DNA of 35,169 bases from Chitinophagaceae bacterium (GTDB lineage Bacteria; Bacteroidota; Bacteroidia; Chitinophagales; Chitinophagaceae): NCBI GenBank assembly GCA_004028765.1, contig SAIX01000088.1:1-35169 (forward strand), given 5' to 3'. Position numbers and translations under genes: made by a program. The notes beneath the pieces are model-generated. The model did not search any database. It was not told the DNA's origin and saw nothing but the letters and a program-made list of their open reading frames with translations. This document shows, in pieces, positions 24,815-32,833 of the stretch (position 1 is its first letter; the number at the start of each line of letters is the position of its first letter).

Positions 24815-25780
24815 ATGCCCATCCTGCCTGCTCCGCATATCAAAGCGCCTTTCTGGCAATTCAACGGCCACCTGCAAACCATTGTTCCAAGTCTTTTCCG
24901 GAAGATCGATTTTGCTTATCATACCCGTGAACGGCTCGATCTGCCGGATGGTGATTTTGTTGACCTTGACTGGCATTTTGCAAACCCGGAAAAAAAGAAA
25001 CTGGTGATCATCACGCATGGGTTGGAAGGTGATTCGCACCGGCATTATGTACTGGGCATGGCGAAAATTTTTGCGGAGAACGGATGGGATGCGCTCGGGT
25101 GGAACTGCCGTAGCTGCAGTGGCGAGATCAACCGGTTGCTTAGATTTTATCACCATGGTGATGCAAACGATCTTCGTTTTATAATACAGCATGGAATTGA
25201 AAAATATGGCTATGAACATATCGTACTCGTTGGCTTCAGCATGGGGGGCAGCCTCAGTTTACGCGCAGTGGCAGAATTCCCGGACGAGGTTCCTGAAGCT
25301 GTAAAAAAAGTGGTGGGCTTTTCTGTTCCCTGCGACCTGTTAAGCAGTGTAAAAATGCTTGAACAGGGTTTTAATACCGTATATGAAAAACGCTTTCTGC
25401 GGAAACTGGGTGAGAAAATCCGTGCCAAAGAAAAAATATTTCCCGGCCAGATCAGCGCGCAGGGCTATGAACAGATCAAACACTTTATCGAATTTGATAA
25501 CCGGTATTCTGCACCCCTGCATGGCTTTCGGGACGCCTATGATTTTTATACCAAAGCCAGTGTAAAACCGTTGTTGCCGCAATTAAAGATCCCTTCGCTA
25601 CTGGTACAGGCAAAGAACGACAGCTTTCTTACCCCGGAATGTTTTTGCGAGGAGATTGCAGAAACAAATCCATTTCTTTTTCTTTTATTAACAGACCATG
25701 GCGGGCATTGCGGTTTTATGGAAGCCGGAAGCCAGTTTACCTGGGCAGAAAAAAAAGCGCTCGGGTGGGCAAATGCTTAA
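24815..25780 (+). CDS. YheT/EMB8-type alpha/beta hydrolase
   Basis: This 321-aa protein has the family N-terminus PHIKAPFWQFNGHLQTIVPSLFRK, an oxyanion segment ITHGLEGDSHRHYV (66-79), WNCRSCSGEINR (96-107) and the nucleophile elbow GFSMGGS with Ser142. The acid is likely in AKNDSFLTPE (near 268) and the His in DHGGHCGF (near 298-305). Members are esterases or hydrolases with poorly known physiological substrates. No signal peptide is seen. Its 3' end overlaps the converging recQ stop by 4 nt. Confidence 0.92.
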   Translation: MPILPAPHIKAPFWQFNGHLQTIVPSLFRKIDFAYHTRERLDLPDGDFVDLDWHFANPEKKKLVIITHGLEGDSHRHYVLGMAKIFAENGWDALGWNCRSCSGEINRLLRFYHHGDANDLRFIIQHGIEKYGYEHIVLVGFSMGGSLSLRAVAEFPDEVPEAVKKVVGFSVPCDLLSSVKMLEQGFNTVYEKRFLRKLGEKIRAKEKIFPGQISAQGYEQIKHFIEFDNRYSAPLHGFRDAYDFYTKASVKPLLPQLKIPSLLVQAKNDSFLTPECFCEEIAETNPFLFLLLTDHGGHCGFMEAGSQFTWAEKKALGWANA

Positions 25781-27981
25781 TCAATTGTACGCTGCATCGC
25801 AGCAAGCACCAGCCTGATCTCACCATAACTGATAGTATCAGGCAGTTGATCTTTTAATACACGAAGACTTTGTTCCCCGTATGTTGTGATGGCGGTTTTG
25901 ATCAGTTCCTGTTTGGCTTCACTCACCAGTTCATTCAGGTCCAGTTCGCCGGTCCCGATAAACCAGGCAAGGTGCCCTTCAATTGTATTGGTTGCAAAAC
26001 CTCTTTGTGATGCGATCTCATCTATCGACATGCCTGACCGGTACATTTCATAACTCTGCCTCTTGGTTTCTGTTTCCCTTTCGCGGGTAACCGTTTTTCT
26101 TTGTCTCTCTTTTCTGGCCGTGCCCGCCTGTTTTAATTCTATTCTTGAATCCAGTGAATGGTCATTACAGTAATCCTGAATTTTTTCAAGAAACAGCTCT
26201 CCATACTTTTCCGTTTTATAGGCACCAAAGCCCGACATCAATGAGATTTCTTTTTTTGTGAAGGGCAGATAAGTGGCAAGATCCAGCAGGCTGCTATCGC
26301 TGAGAATGATATATGCCGGAACGTTGTCTTCATGTGCAATACGGTTGCGCAGCTTTTTCAGTTCTTCAAACAGTTCCTTTTCATAACTATGCTGCTGATA
26401 GATCACCGGCTCTTTTATTGCCACAACCTGCATGGGCGGCGAAAGAAATACTTTCTCTCCTTTGAATAAAACCGGTTGACTTTTCCCTGTGAGTTTTAGT
26501 ATGGGATATACACCACCGCTTTGTTCGAGGTAACCATAATACTGCAGTTCTTTACAATAGTGTTTCCAGGTTTCTTTGGGTGTATCTTTCCCGATACCAT
26601 ATACCGACAACTGTTTGTGTTCTTCTTTTATTTTAGCTTGGTTACTTCCGCATAGCACATCCGCCACATAACCCGTACCAAAGGATTGGTTTAACCGGTA
26701 TACGGTACTGAGAATTTTCTGGGCAAGGATGGTACAGTCTTCCAGTTCAGCTTTGCTCAAACAATTGTCGCAGTTGCCGCAATGATCGGCTGCATTTTCC
26801 CCGAAATAATTGAGCAGGTATTTTCTGCGGCAGTTTTTGGTTTCGCAGAACTGCACCATCTGGTCCAGTTTTTTCAGCAGGATAGCAGTTTGTTCGGGAT
26901 TGTTCTCTACCTGTGCAAAGCTTTTCAGTTTCACTACATCGCCGGCTCCATAAAAAAGAATGGTTTCGCCGGGCAGGCCATCTCTTCCCGCTCTGCCGGT
27001 TTCCTGGTAATAGCCTTCGATATTTTTGGGAAGATCAGCATGCATCACAAAACGTACATTGCTTTTATTGATGCCCATCCCGAAGGCAATGGTGGCCACC
27101 ATCACTTTGATATCATCTTTCAGGAAAAGGTCCTGCCGCTCATCATGTATGGTTTTATCGAGCCCTGCATGATAGGCTTCCACCAAAAAACCCCCCGCTT
27201 TCAGATCTGCTGCAAGATTTTCTGTGGCAACACGGCTGAGGCAATAGATAATACCGCTGTCCTCTTTATGATCGTCCAGGTAAGATACGATTGCATCATA
27301 ATAATTTTTCTTGGGCCTTACTGTGTACGAAAGATTGGGGCGGTTAAAGCTGTTTTCAAAAACGCGGTAATCTGCAACAGCCAGCTGCTGAATAATATCT
27401 TTCCGTGTAATTGCATCAGCCGTTGCGGTCAATGCGATCAATGGTGTTTGCGGGAACTCTTTTTTCAAGTTGCGCAATACCCGGTACTCGGGCCTGAAAT
27501 CATGCCCCCACTGGCTGATGCAATGCGCTTCATCAATCGCGAACAACGAAACAGTTACATGCTCTCTGAGGTATTGCAGAAAAGAGGTTTCTCCGCCAAC
27601 CAACCGCTCTGGCGCAATATATAACAGCTTCAATTCACCATTCCGCAGCTGCTGAAGGATGAACGATTGCTCGCCGCTGCTTTGTGTACTGTTGAGAAAA
27701 GCCGCTTTCACGCCCGACAGTAATAAAGCATCCACCTGGTCTTTCATCAATGCGATCAAGGGGCTAACCACGATCGCAACGCCGGGTAAACAAAGTGCAG
27801 GTACCTGGTAACAGATACTTTTTCCGCCGCCGGTAGGCATCAGTACAATTGCATCTTTCCTTTCCAGCAATTGCTGAATGATGGCTTCCTGGTTATGCCG
27901 GAAACTATCGTATCCGAATACGGAACTCAGTATCTCTGAAGGATCGGCGATGGGGGAGGGCAACTGCATAACGAACTGCAA
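25777..27981 (-). CDS. recQ: ATP-dependent DNA helicase RecQ
   Basis: This 734-aa 3'-5' helicase unwinds DNA at forks and recombination intermediates. Motifs are MPTGGGKS (48-55), DEAH (150-153) with the aromatic loop CISQWGHDFRPEY, and GMGINKSNVRFVMHADLPKNIEGYYQETGRAGRDG. A zinc-binding RQC segment has CETKNCRRKYLLNYFGE then CGNCDNC. An HRDC domain (YEKELFEELKKLRNRIAHEDN...) follows, and the last 100 residues form a helicase C-terminal HTH region (SYEMYRSGMSIDEIASQRGFATNTIEGHL). The long, full-domain form is common in Bacteroidota. Its stop overlaps the YheT-type gene. Confidence 0.97.
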   Translation of the reverse strand: MQFVMQLPSPIADPSEILSSVFGYDSFRHNQEAIIQQLLERKDAIVLMPTGGGKSICYQVPALCLPGVAIVVSPLIALMKDQVDALLLSGVKAAFLNSTQSSGEQSFILQQLRNGELKLLYIAPERLVGGETSFLQYLREHVTVSLFAIDEAHCISQWGHDFRPEYRVLRNLKKEFPQTPLIALTATADAITRKDIIQQLAVADYRVFENSFNRPNLSYTVRPKKNYYDAIVSYLDDHKEDSGIIYCLSRVATENLAADLKAGGFLVEAYHAGLDKTIHDERQDLFLKDDIKVMVATIAFGMGINKSNVRFVMHADLPKNIEGYYQETGRAGRDGLPGETILFYGAGDVVKLKSFAQVENNPEQTAILLKKLDQMVQFCETKNCRRKYLLNYFGENAADHCGNCDNCLSKAELEDCTILAQKILSTVYRLNQSFGTGYVADVLCGSNQAKIKEEHKQLSVYGIGKDTPKETWKHYCKELQYYGYLEQSGGVYPILKLTGKSQPVLFKGEKVFLSPPMQVVAIKEPVIYQQHSYEKELFEELKKLRNRIAHEDNVPAYIILSDSSLLDLATYLPFTKKEISLMSGFGAYKTEKYGELFLEKIQDYCNDHSLDSRIELKQAGTARKERQRKTVTRERETETKRQSYEMYRSGMSIDEIASQRGFATNTIEGHLAWFIGTGELDLNELVSEAKQELIKTAITTYGEQSLRVLKDQLPDTISYGEIRLVLAAMQRTID

Positions 27982-28202
27982 GATAAGCGCACTGGATTTT
28001 TGGGGGGACAGTATTTATTCGCAAAAAAACGGGGATTTTCCCCTTTTCATTTGATGGGTATTTGTTTTATTTTACAATCGAATCCTGAATAATCCGTTCA
28101 ACCTTGCACTTACGATAAAAATTCAGGTGTCCTTTGAAAAACAATTTGTTTGATTCAGCCCCCATACTGAATTCAGCAGCATGATTCAACCTTTATAAAA
28201 AT

Positions 28203-28220
28203 GGCTTCCGAATGGAAGCC
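28203..28220 (-). terminator. Terminator of the DUF1080 gene
   Basis: GGCTTCC (28203-28209), loop GAAT and GGAAGCC (28214-28220) form a 7-bp stem, 14 nt after the stop of the minus-strand gene. The minus strand continues ATTTTTATAAAG. T- and A-runs on both sides would allow use on either strand. Confidence 0.7.
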
Positions 28221-28233
28221 GTTTTATTTTCAA

Positions 28234-29010
28234 TTACTGAAGTTCTCTTATCCAGATATTCCGGTAACTCATCGGGTTACCGCCATCCTTTCCATGGTCC
28301 TGTAAAACCAGCGGCTCTTTACTGCCATGGGCTTCATATTTCGGCGTGCCAATCCATTCCGTATGACCCATAATGGTTACATTGTTCTGCACAAGCACCC
28401 CGTTGTGAAATACGGTGATCCTTGCAGGTGATTGCAGTTTCCCATCCGAATAAAAAACCGGTGCAGTAAAAACCACATCATACGACTGCCATTCACCGGG
28501 TTTGCGGCTGGCATTCACCAGCGGGATATGCTGTTTGTAAATACTGCCCGCCTGTCCGTTTACGTAAGTGGGGTTGTTGTAAGAATCGAGCACCTGTAAT
28601 TCGTAACGTCCCATAAAAAAGATACCGCTGTTGCCGCGCGACTGACTCTCGCCTGCAATAGCAGCGGGTTCACGCCATTCGATATGCAACTGGCAATTAC
28701 CGAATGCCTGTTTGGTGGCAATATTACCCGATCCTTTTACCACGGTTAATGCACCGTCTTTGTCGATCTGCCAGCCAGGCTCACCACCCGTCTCTTTTTT
28801 CCATTGAGAAACATCTTTGCCATTGTAAAGAATGATGGCATCCGATGGCGCATCACCATTGTTTTTACCGGGTGTAACCATTGCAGGAACCGGCTCCCAT
28901 ATTTCGGTTTTTGCAGCCTCTTTTACCAGGCTGTCCATGTTCATCTTTCGCTGGGCGAAACTGTTTGCTGTGAGCAGTATGGCTGCACTGACAAGTATCG
29001 TTGTTTTCAT
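28234..29010 (-). CDS. Secreted DUF1080 (3-keto-disaccharide hydrolase-like) protein
   Basis: This 258-aa protein starts with a signal peptide KTTILVSAAILLTANSFAQ. The ATG at 29010 is preferred to the longer frame from 29046, since it puts the signal peptide at the N-terminus. The DUF1080 concanavalin-like domain has LYNGKDVSQWKKETGGEPGWQID, CQLHIEWREP, GNSGIFFMGRYELQVLDSYNNPTYVNGQAGSIYKQHIPLVNASRKPGEWQSYDVVF in pieces and a final PMSYRNIWIREL. Relatives hydrolyse 3-keto-glucosides made by oxidoreductases. No sugar oxidoreductase lies nearby, though a sugar-isomerase-like gene is at the right edge of the window. It is followed by a terminator. Confidence 0.93.
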   Translation of the reverse strand: MKTTILVSAAILLTANSFAQRKMNMDSLVKEAAKTEIWEPVPAMVTPGKNNGDAPSDAIILYNGKDVSQWKKETGGEPGWQIDKDGALTVVKGSGNIATKQAFGNCQLHIEWREPAAIAGESQSRGNSGIFFMGRYELQVLDSYNNPTYVNGQAGSIYKQHIPLVNASRKPGEWQSYDVVFTAPVFYSDGKLQSPARITVFHNGVLVQNNVTIMGHTEWIGTPKYEAHGSKEPLVLQDHGKDGGNPMSYRNIWIRELQ

Positions 29011-29058
29011 ATAACGAATGTAATCATTAAAGAGAAAAGAGTTCATTTCGGTATTGCG

Positions 29059-29240
29059 GATTATGGATTGGCAGATTATCGAATTGAATACTCAACACTG
29101 CCCACTCTTCATTCACCTTTTCACCACAGAGGCACAAAGTGCTCAGAGGTTCACGGAGTTGGTTAAAAGGGTTAAAGATGTTAAAGGAGTTGATATCGTA
29201 TAGATTACTTTTAATTTTTAACTCCTAACTTCTAACTCTT
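29059..29240. repeat. Spacer built from several short repeat types
   Basis: In order: GATTATG, GATTGGCA, GATTATC, GAATTGA (29059-29087); a CACAGAGGCACAAAGTG / CTCAGAGGTTCACGGAG stretch (29124-29159); four exact 9-nt units GTTAAAAGG, GTTAAAGAT, GTTAAAGGA, GTTGATATC (29162-29197); and AACTCCT, AACTTCT, AACTCTT (29220-29240), which reaches into the stop codon of the ABC-type gene. The CACAGAG-type motif is a common intergenic repeat in many bacteria. Confidence 0.65.
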
Positions 29241-30168
29241 ATATCGCCGGCTTGATACGGGTTGGAAGTTTTTTTACCCGGGCCGGTACTTCACCGCCAT
29301 CGCCGGGAAAATCTTCGGCCTGTAATTCGATGCGGCGTGTAATATCATTGAGAGAAGTGAGGCGTTGCACCGTATAAGGTATCGTATCGAGGCCGGAAAC
29401 AAATTTGAGGATATAGGTATAGATACCGATCAGGTTGCCCGCCAGCAGGGCCGGACCGGTTCCTGATTGTGTTATAAGCAAAGAGATACCGATCACCACC
29501 ATCACCATCAGTTCCATGATCCCGAAATTCCAGGCTTCCTGGTCGCTGATGCGGATCTGCCAGTGACGGAGATTATTAAAGTGATCGGAGATAAGGTGCC
29601 TGTTACCCGATGCAATGATATCCACCTGGTGTTCGAGCTCATCATTTTTTCGGCGGTTCAGTTTTTTCATCCGCTTGCCATATACATAACTGATAGCCAT
29701 TACAGGTAAGAGGATCGCAAGACAGAGCAATACCACGGAACGATCGTAGAAATACAGGAGTATGATCGATCCGAACAGGTTGTACAATGCTTCTATCACA
29801 TATACGAGATCGAATTCGAGGAAATCAACAAACTCACGTGCAAGTGTTGAATGTGCACTGAGTTTGGATACATCCGACTGCTCGATCCTCCGCGAAAGAA
29901 ACCGGGTTACCAATGATGTATAGATCGCAGAATAGGTTCTGGTATCATAGCGGTGCCGCAATGTTCCGATGATGATCCATGCAAAGTGCACGGCAGAAAG
30001 AATGATGAGCCCACGGTAGCTTCCCTTCATCAGGTCGTTCACGGCTTCACCCAGAAAAAACGGGCGCAGCAAAGAACCCAGCATCTCCAAGGAAAACAAC
30101 AGGTAGGTGAGCACCAGTTGTCCACGGTGTTTCATCATCAGTTTCCGCAATATCTCAAAACGCGACAT
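29239..30168 (-). CDS. ABC-type six-TM domain protein without ATPase domain
   Basis: This 309-aa protein is a single ABC-exporter membrane domain with about six helices (residues about 18-36, 52-70, 125-142, 143-165, 215-235, 240-258). The coupling-helix region (LSAHSTLAREFVDFLEFDLVYVIEAL) is like type IV exporters. No Walker A, LSGGQ or Walker B is present, and the C-terminal end is a short Arg/Lys-rich tail (RVKKLPTRIKP). The small PF13748-type group of ABC membrane domains has this shape. Upstream AAGGAG at 30174-30179 is 5 nt from the ATG. It lies 98 nt behind the ATP-grasp/SET cluster on the same strand and may move its product. The missing ATPase could be encoded elsewhere. Confidence 0.85.
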   Translation of the reverse strand: MSRFEILRKLMMKHRGQLVLTYLLFSLEMLGSLLRPFFLGEAVNDLMKGSYRGLIILSAVHFAWIIIGTLRHRYDTRTYSAIYTSLVTRFLSRRIEQSDVSKLSAHSTLAREFVDFLEFDLVYVIEALYNLFGSIILLYFYDRSVVLLCLAILLPVMAISYVYGKRMKKLNRRKNDELEHQVDIIASGNRHLISDHFNNLRHWQIRISDQEAWNFGIMELMVMVVIGISLLITQSGTGPALLAGNLIGIYTYILKFVSGLDTIPYTVQRLTSLNDITRRIELQAEDFPGDGGEVPARVKKLPTRIKPAI

Positions 30169-30173
30169 AGTGT

Positions 30174-30179
30174 CTCCTT
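30174..30179 (-). promoter_or_regulatory. Shine-Dalgarno of the ABC-type membrane gene
   Basis: The minus strand reads AAGGAG 5 nt before the ATG at 30168. It gives this gene its own translation start, separate from the overlapping cluster upstream. Confidence 0.6.
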
Positions 30180-30266
30180 TTCTTATGAAGCAAATCGATC
30201 CCTATCCTGTGATACAGTTCTGAAATCAAATGGGTTGTAAGTAAGACTTTGTATCAGCCGGTACGT

Positions 30267-31715
30267 TTAAGGCCTTGCGGCTTTTTCACGTTCCGTTACC
30301 GAATTGCCTGGTTTTCCTTTTACCAGGCCCCGGCAACCGGGTGCACCGCAGCGGCAGTGAAAGGGCTCCATATTTTCATCCAGGAAGGATGCGTAGTCGA
30401 GGGTTAGTTCCTGCCCCGGAAGAATCTCTGCGATAGCGATCACGTTTAATCCGTCGTAGGCAGTATTGGGTTGGCAACTATGGTTCTGCGGAGCCCATCC
30501 GGCCGGGTCATCGTCCCAAAGCAAAAATACTTCATCGCTGACTGGATAAGCGTATCTCCGAAAGGTTAAATTTTCCTTATCAGACCAATGGGTTTCTACA
30601 TGCCGACGGGTAATGATGCGTTGCGAACGGCCTTCGCCATTGAAAATCAATTCGCCACAGGCGATGGGGCGGGTGGCATAAATACCATATCCCGCTATGG
30701 CATTGCCTTTTAATATATATTTTTTCTGCATCCGTTCGTGGCGGGCCATGCCTTCGGCGATAATATGGCGGAGAAAACCCTCCTGGCCAATGCCATCGTA
30801 CTGCAAAATATGGTCGGCCGATCCTTCATACCCCTTGCTGTAAAAAACCGAACAGGTAAAATTGATCTCGAGAAAATAAAGTTCGCCTGCCTGATTCATC
30901 CTGAAATCGAGCCTTGCATATCCCTTCCCGTTAAAGCCTTTAAAAATGGCTTCGGCAGCTTCCGTCAATTGTTTTCTGATAACAGGGTCGGTGCAGGGGA
31001 TATTGGCATCGGGATGGAGTTCGGATGTTTTGAGCGAATAGGTTTTAAATGCAAAGCCTTCCGGGAAAATATATTCCACCGGTTGAAAAACAGTGGCGGT
31101 TTCTCCGTCGGCATTGGCAGCAAGCAGCACGGTAAATTCCCTTCCGGCGATATATTCTTCTGCAAGCAGTTGCGGGTATTCGGGTAAACTGGCTTTTACT
31201 TTTGCAATCAATTCGTTTTTATTATGCACCAGCGATTGTGCATCCACCCCCAGGCTATCGCCTGCTTTCGCCGGTTTGATAAAAAGCGGGAACTGCAGTT
31301 GCGATACTGCTGTTTCAATATCTTCTTCTGATCCGATCAATACATAGGCCGGCGTTTTTATTCCTGCACAATAAGCAACATATTTCATCAGTTCTTTTGG
31401 CGGATCGTATAAAAGTGCTGTAGGGCCGGTGTACGGCAGGTTAAGCAGATCGAGAGAATGGATCACATCAATAGAGGGCACTTCCCATTCAAGGTAACCC
31501 TCGCAGAGGTTTACAAAAATATCATAGCCTTTGTGCTGTAGTTTTTTGAGTTGCTGATAGGTAGTGAGTTTATTGAGAAATACATGATCCACTTCCGCAC
31601 CGGGCAGTAATGGAGCAAGATCGCGCGGGGGATCGTAATACTGGTAATCCACTGCCGTAGTGGAATAATCGGGTTGCAGCACACATAGTTTTAATTTTCC
31701 GGCCACGGGATTCAA
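30267..31715 (-). CDS. ATP-grasp ligase fused to a SET domain with post-SET motif
   Basis: This 482-aa protein joins two enzymes. Residues 1-325 are a D-Ala-D-Ala-ligase-like ATP-grasp unit: NLCEG at 69-73, Lys147 in FIKPAKAGDSLGV, EEYIAGREFT (186-195), ARLDF with Arg268 and Asp270, and FLEINFTC with Glu283 and Asn285. In place of the Pro-Gly of D-Ala ligases it has FTCSV. Residues 333-470 are a SET methyltransferase: AGYGIYA (341-347), NHSCQPN (411-417), LTLDYA (437-442) and a post-SET cysteine motif CRCGAPGCRG (454-463). SET enzymes methylate lysine amines using SAM; ATP-grasp enzymes form amide bonds through an acyl phosphate. It overlaps the upstream gene by 4 nt. The substrate is unknown. 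Confidence 0.9.
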   Translation of the reverse strand: MNPVAGKLKLCVLQPDYSTTAVDYQYYDPPRDLAPLLPGAEVDHVFLNKLTTYQQLKKLQHKGYDIFVNLCEGYLEWEVPSIDVIHSLDLLNLPYTGPTALLYDPPKELMKYVAYCAGIKTPAYVLIGSEEDIETAVSQLQFPLFIKPAKAGDSLGVDAQSLVHNKNELIAKVKASLPEYPQLLAEEYIAGREFTVLLAANADGETATVFQPVEYIFPEGFAFKTYSLKTSELHPDANIPCTDPVIRKQLTEAAEAIFKGFNGKGYARLDFRMNQAGELYFLEINFTCSVFYSKGYEGSADHILQYDGIGQEGFLRHIIAEGMARHERMQKKYILKGNAIAGYGIYATRPIACGELIFNGEGRSQRIITRRHVETHWSDKENLTFRRYAYPVSDEVFLLWDDDPAGWAPQNHSCQPNTAYDGLNVIAIAEILPGQELTLDYASFLDENMEPFHCRCGAPGCRGLVKGKPGNSVTEREKAARP

Positions 31716-32833
31716 TTCATTTTATGGGATCTTTTACGAAGAACGGCATCGTTGAGGATAGCAACGATTGCTTCTGCGAAAGATACGTTGCTGAAACGTA
31801 AGATCGCACCGATGGAAGTGAAATTCTCATCTTCACTGATACCGCATTGTGCATTTACTTCGAGCACATACAATGCACCGGTAGCACCATCCTGCCGGAT
31901 ATCCACCCGGGTGTATCCTGTTCCGTCAACTGCTTTGTATGCATCCATACTGATCTGCTGCAAAGCAGCGTGAAGAGATGGATCGGGTAAAGCGTATTCA
32001 TAAAAATTATCTTCCTGCGGCATGGGGCTTTCCTCTTCATAGATTTCCCAGAGCCGGTCGAAGGATAAAAATTTTTCTGTTTCGGAAAGGGAATGATGAA
32101 ATACCCTTTCAACCGGGGTGAGTACACGGCAATGACCAGGGTTACCTGCCGAGCCAATGACCATAGTGGTGTATTCAGGGCCTTTGATAAATTTTTCCGC
32201 AACAATACCATCTGCTGCCAGGTTCCATCCGCGATAGCCTTCAAACATTTTTTGTACCTGCTCATTCAATTCATCGGTCGTATGTACTACGTTTTTAACA
32301 CCCACACCCATGCTGCCACCGGAAACGGCTGGTTTTACGATCACGGGTTTACCGAGTGCTTCGAATACCTGAGAAAGATCCTGTTCGGGAGAAGTGATGG
32401 CGACCCAGGGTGCATTGGGAACACCGGCTTTATCAAAAGCCTTTTTCATGGGTATTTTGGAAGTGGTGATGTTATAAAAGTACTCATCGGCACCGGTATA
32501 TACCAGTCCGGTTTCTTCGAGCAAACGAACTACAGAAATACCCGGTGTCCCATTTACTTCATCCCCGTCGCAGAGGTTCAGCACAACAGGAAAAACGGTT
32601 CCCGTTTCTTTTTCGAGAAGAATGAAGCCGATCTTCTCCGCGTAATCATTTAAGGTAACCGGCTGCCATTGCCAGTTGATCTGCAGTTCTGCAAAAACCC
32701 TTGTATACTCTTCGATGCTTTGTGAAAAATCGTAGTAATAATCAATATTGGCATCGTTGGTAACGAGAGAAGGAGCGAGCACCCAGACTTTCATTTTATC
32801 CGGCAGACCGTGTAAACGCCAATTATCCTTCAT
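31712..32833 (-). CDS. ATP-grasp (D-Ala-D-Ala ligase-like) amide ligase
   Basis: This 373-aa protein is paralogous to the ligase half of the following gene. Shared marks are NLCDG (86-90), ETGLVYTGADEYFY, Lys167 in VIVKPAVSGGSMGVG (164-178), VAEKFIKGPEYT, TRVDIRQD (Asp311) and YVLEVNAQCG (Glu325, Asn327, Cys330). It is a full-length ATP-grasp fold with no SET part. The start at 32833 overlaps the SET gene stop by 11 nt; an alternative is Met14 (32794, KVWVLAPS), with the extra residues KDNWRLHGLPDK not typical of the family. The family joins a carboxylate to an amine with ATP. Substrate not predictable from sequence. Confidence 0.92.
   Translation of the reverse strand: MKDNWRLHGLPDKMKVWVLAPSLVTNDANIDYYYDFSQSIEEYTRVFAELQINWQWQPVTLNDYAEKIGFILLEKETGTVFPVVLNLCDGDEVNGTPGISVVRLLEETGLVYTGADEYFYNITTSKIPMKKAFDKAGVPNAPWVAITSPEQDLSQVFEALGKPVIVKPAVSGGSMGVGVKNVVHTTDELNEQVQKMFEGYRGWNLAADGIVAEKFIKGPEYTTMVIGSAGNPGHCRVLTPVERVFHHSLSETEKFLSFDRLWEIYEEESPMPQEDNFYEYALPDPSLHAALQQISMDAYKAVDGTGYTRVDIRQDGATGALYVLEVNAQCGISEDENFTSIGAILRFSNVSFAEAIVAILNDAVLRKRSHKMN

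Noticed and set aside
26782..27624. 280-codon plus-strand frame opposite recQ
   Set aside because: It overlaps complete RecQ motifs on the other strand and shows no domain of its own.
28031..28043. GGGG/CCCC hairpin with flanking A/T runs in the recQ leader
   Set aside because: The stem is only 4 bp of G-C with a bulge in the A-T part and no gene ends beside it; too weak to call a terminator or small RNA.
29239..30168. ABC gene as a truncated exporter that lost its ATPase
   Set aside because: No remnant of a nucleotide-binding domain follows; the next sequence is a repeat-rich spacer. Membrane-only members of this type exist as a family.
31712..32833. Ordinary D-Ala-D-Ala ligase for cell wall synthesis
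   Set aside because: It is not near cell-wall genes, carries a Cys instead of Pro-Gly after the catalytic Asn, and is paired with SET genes.
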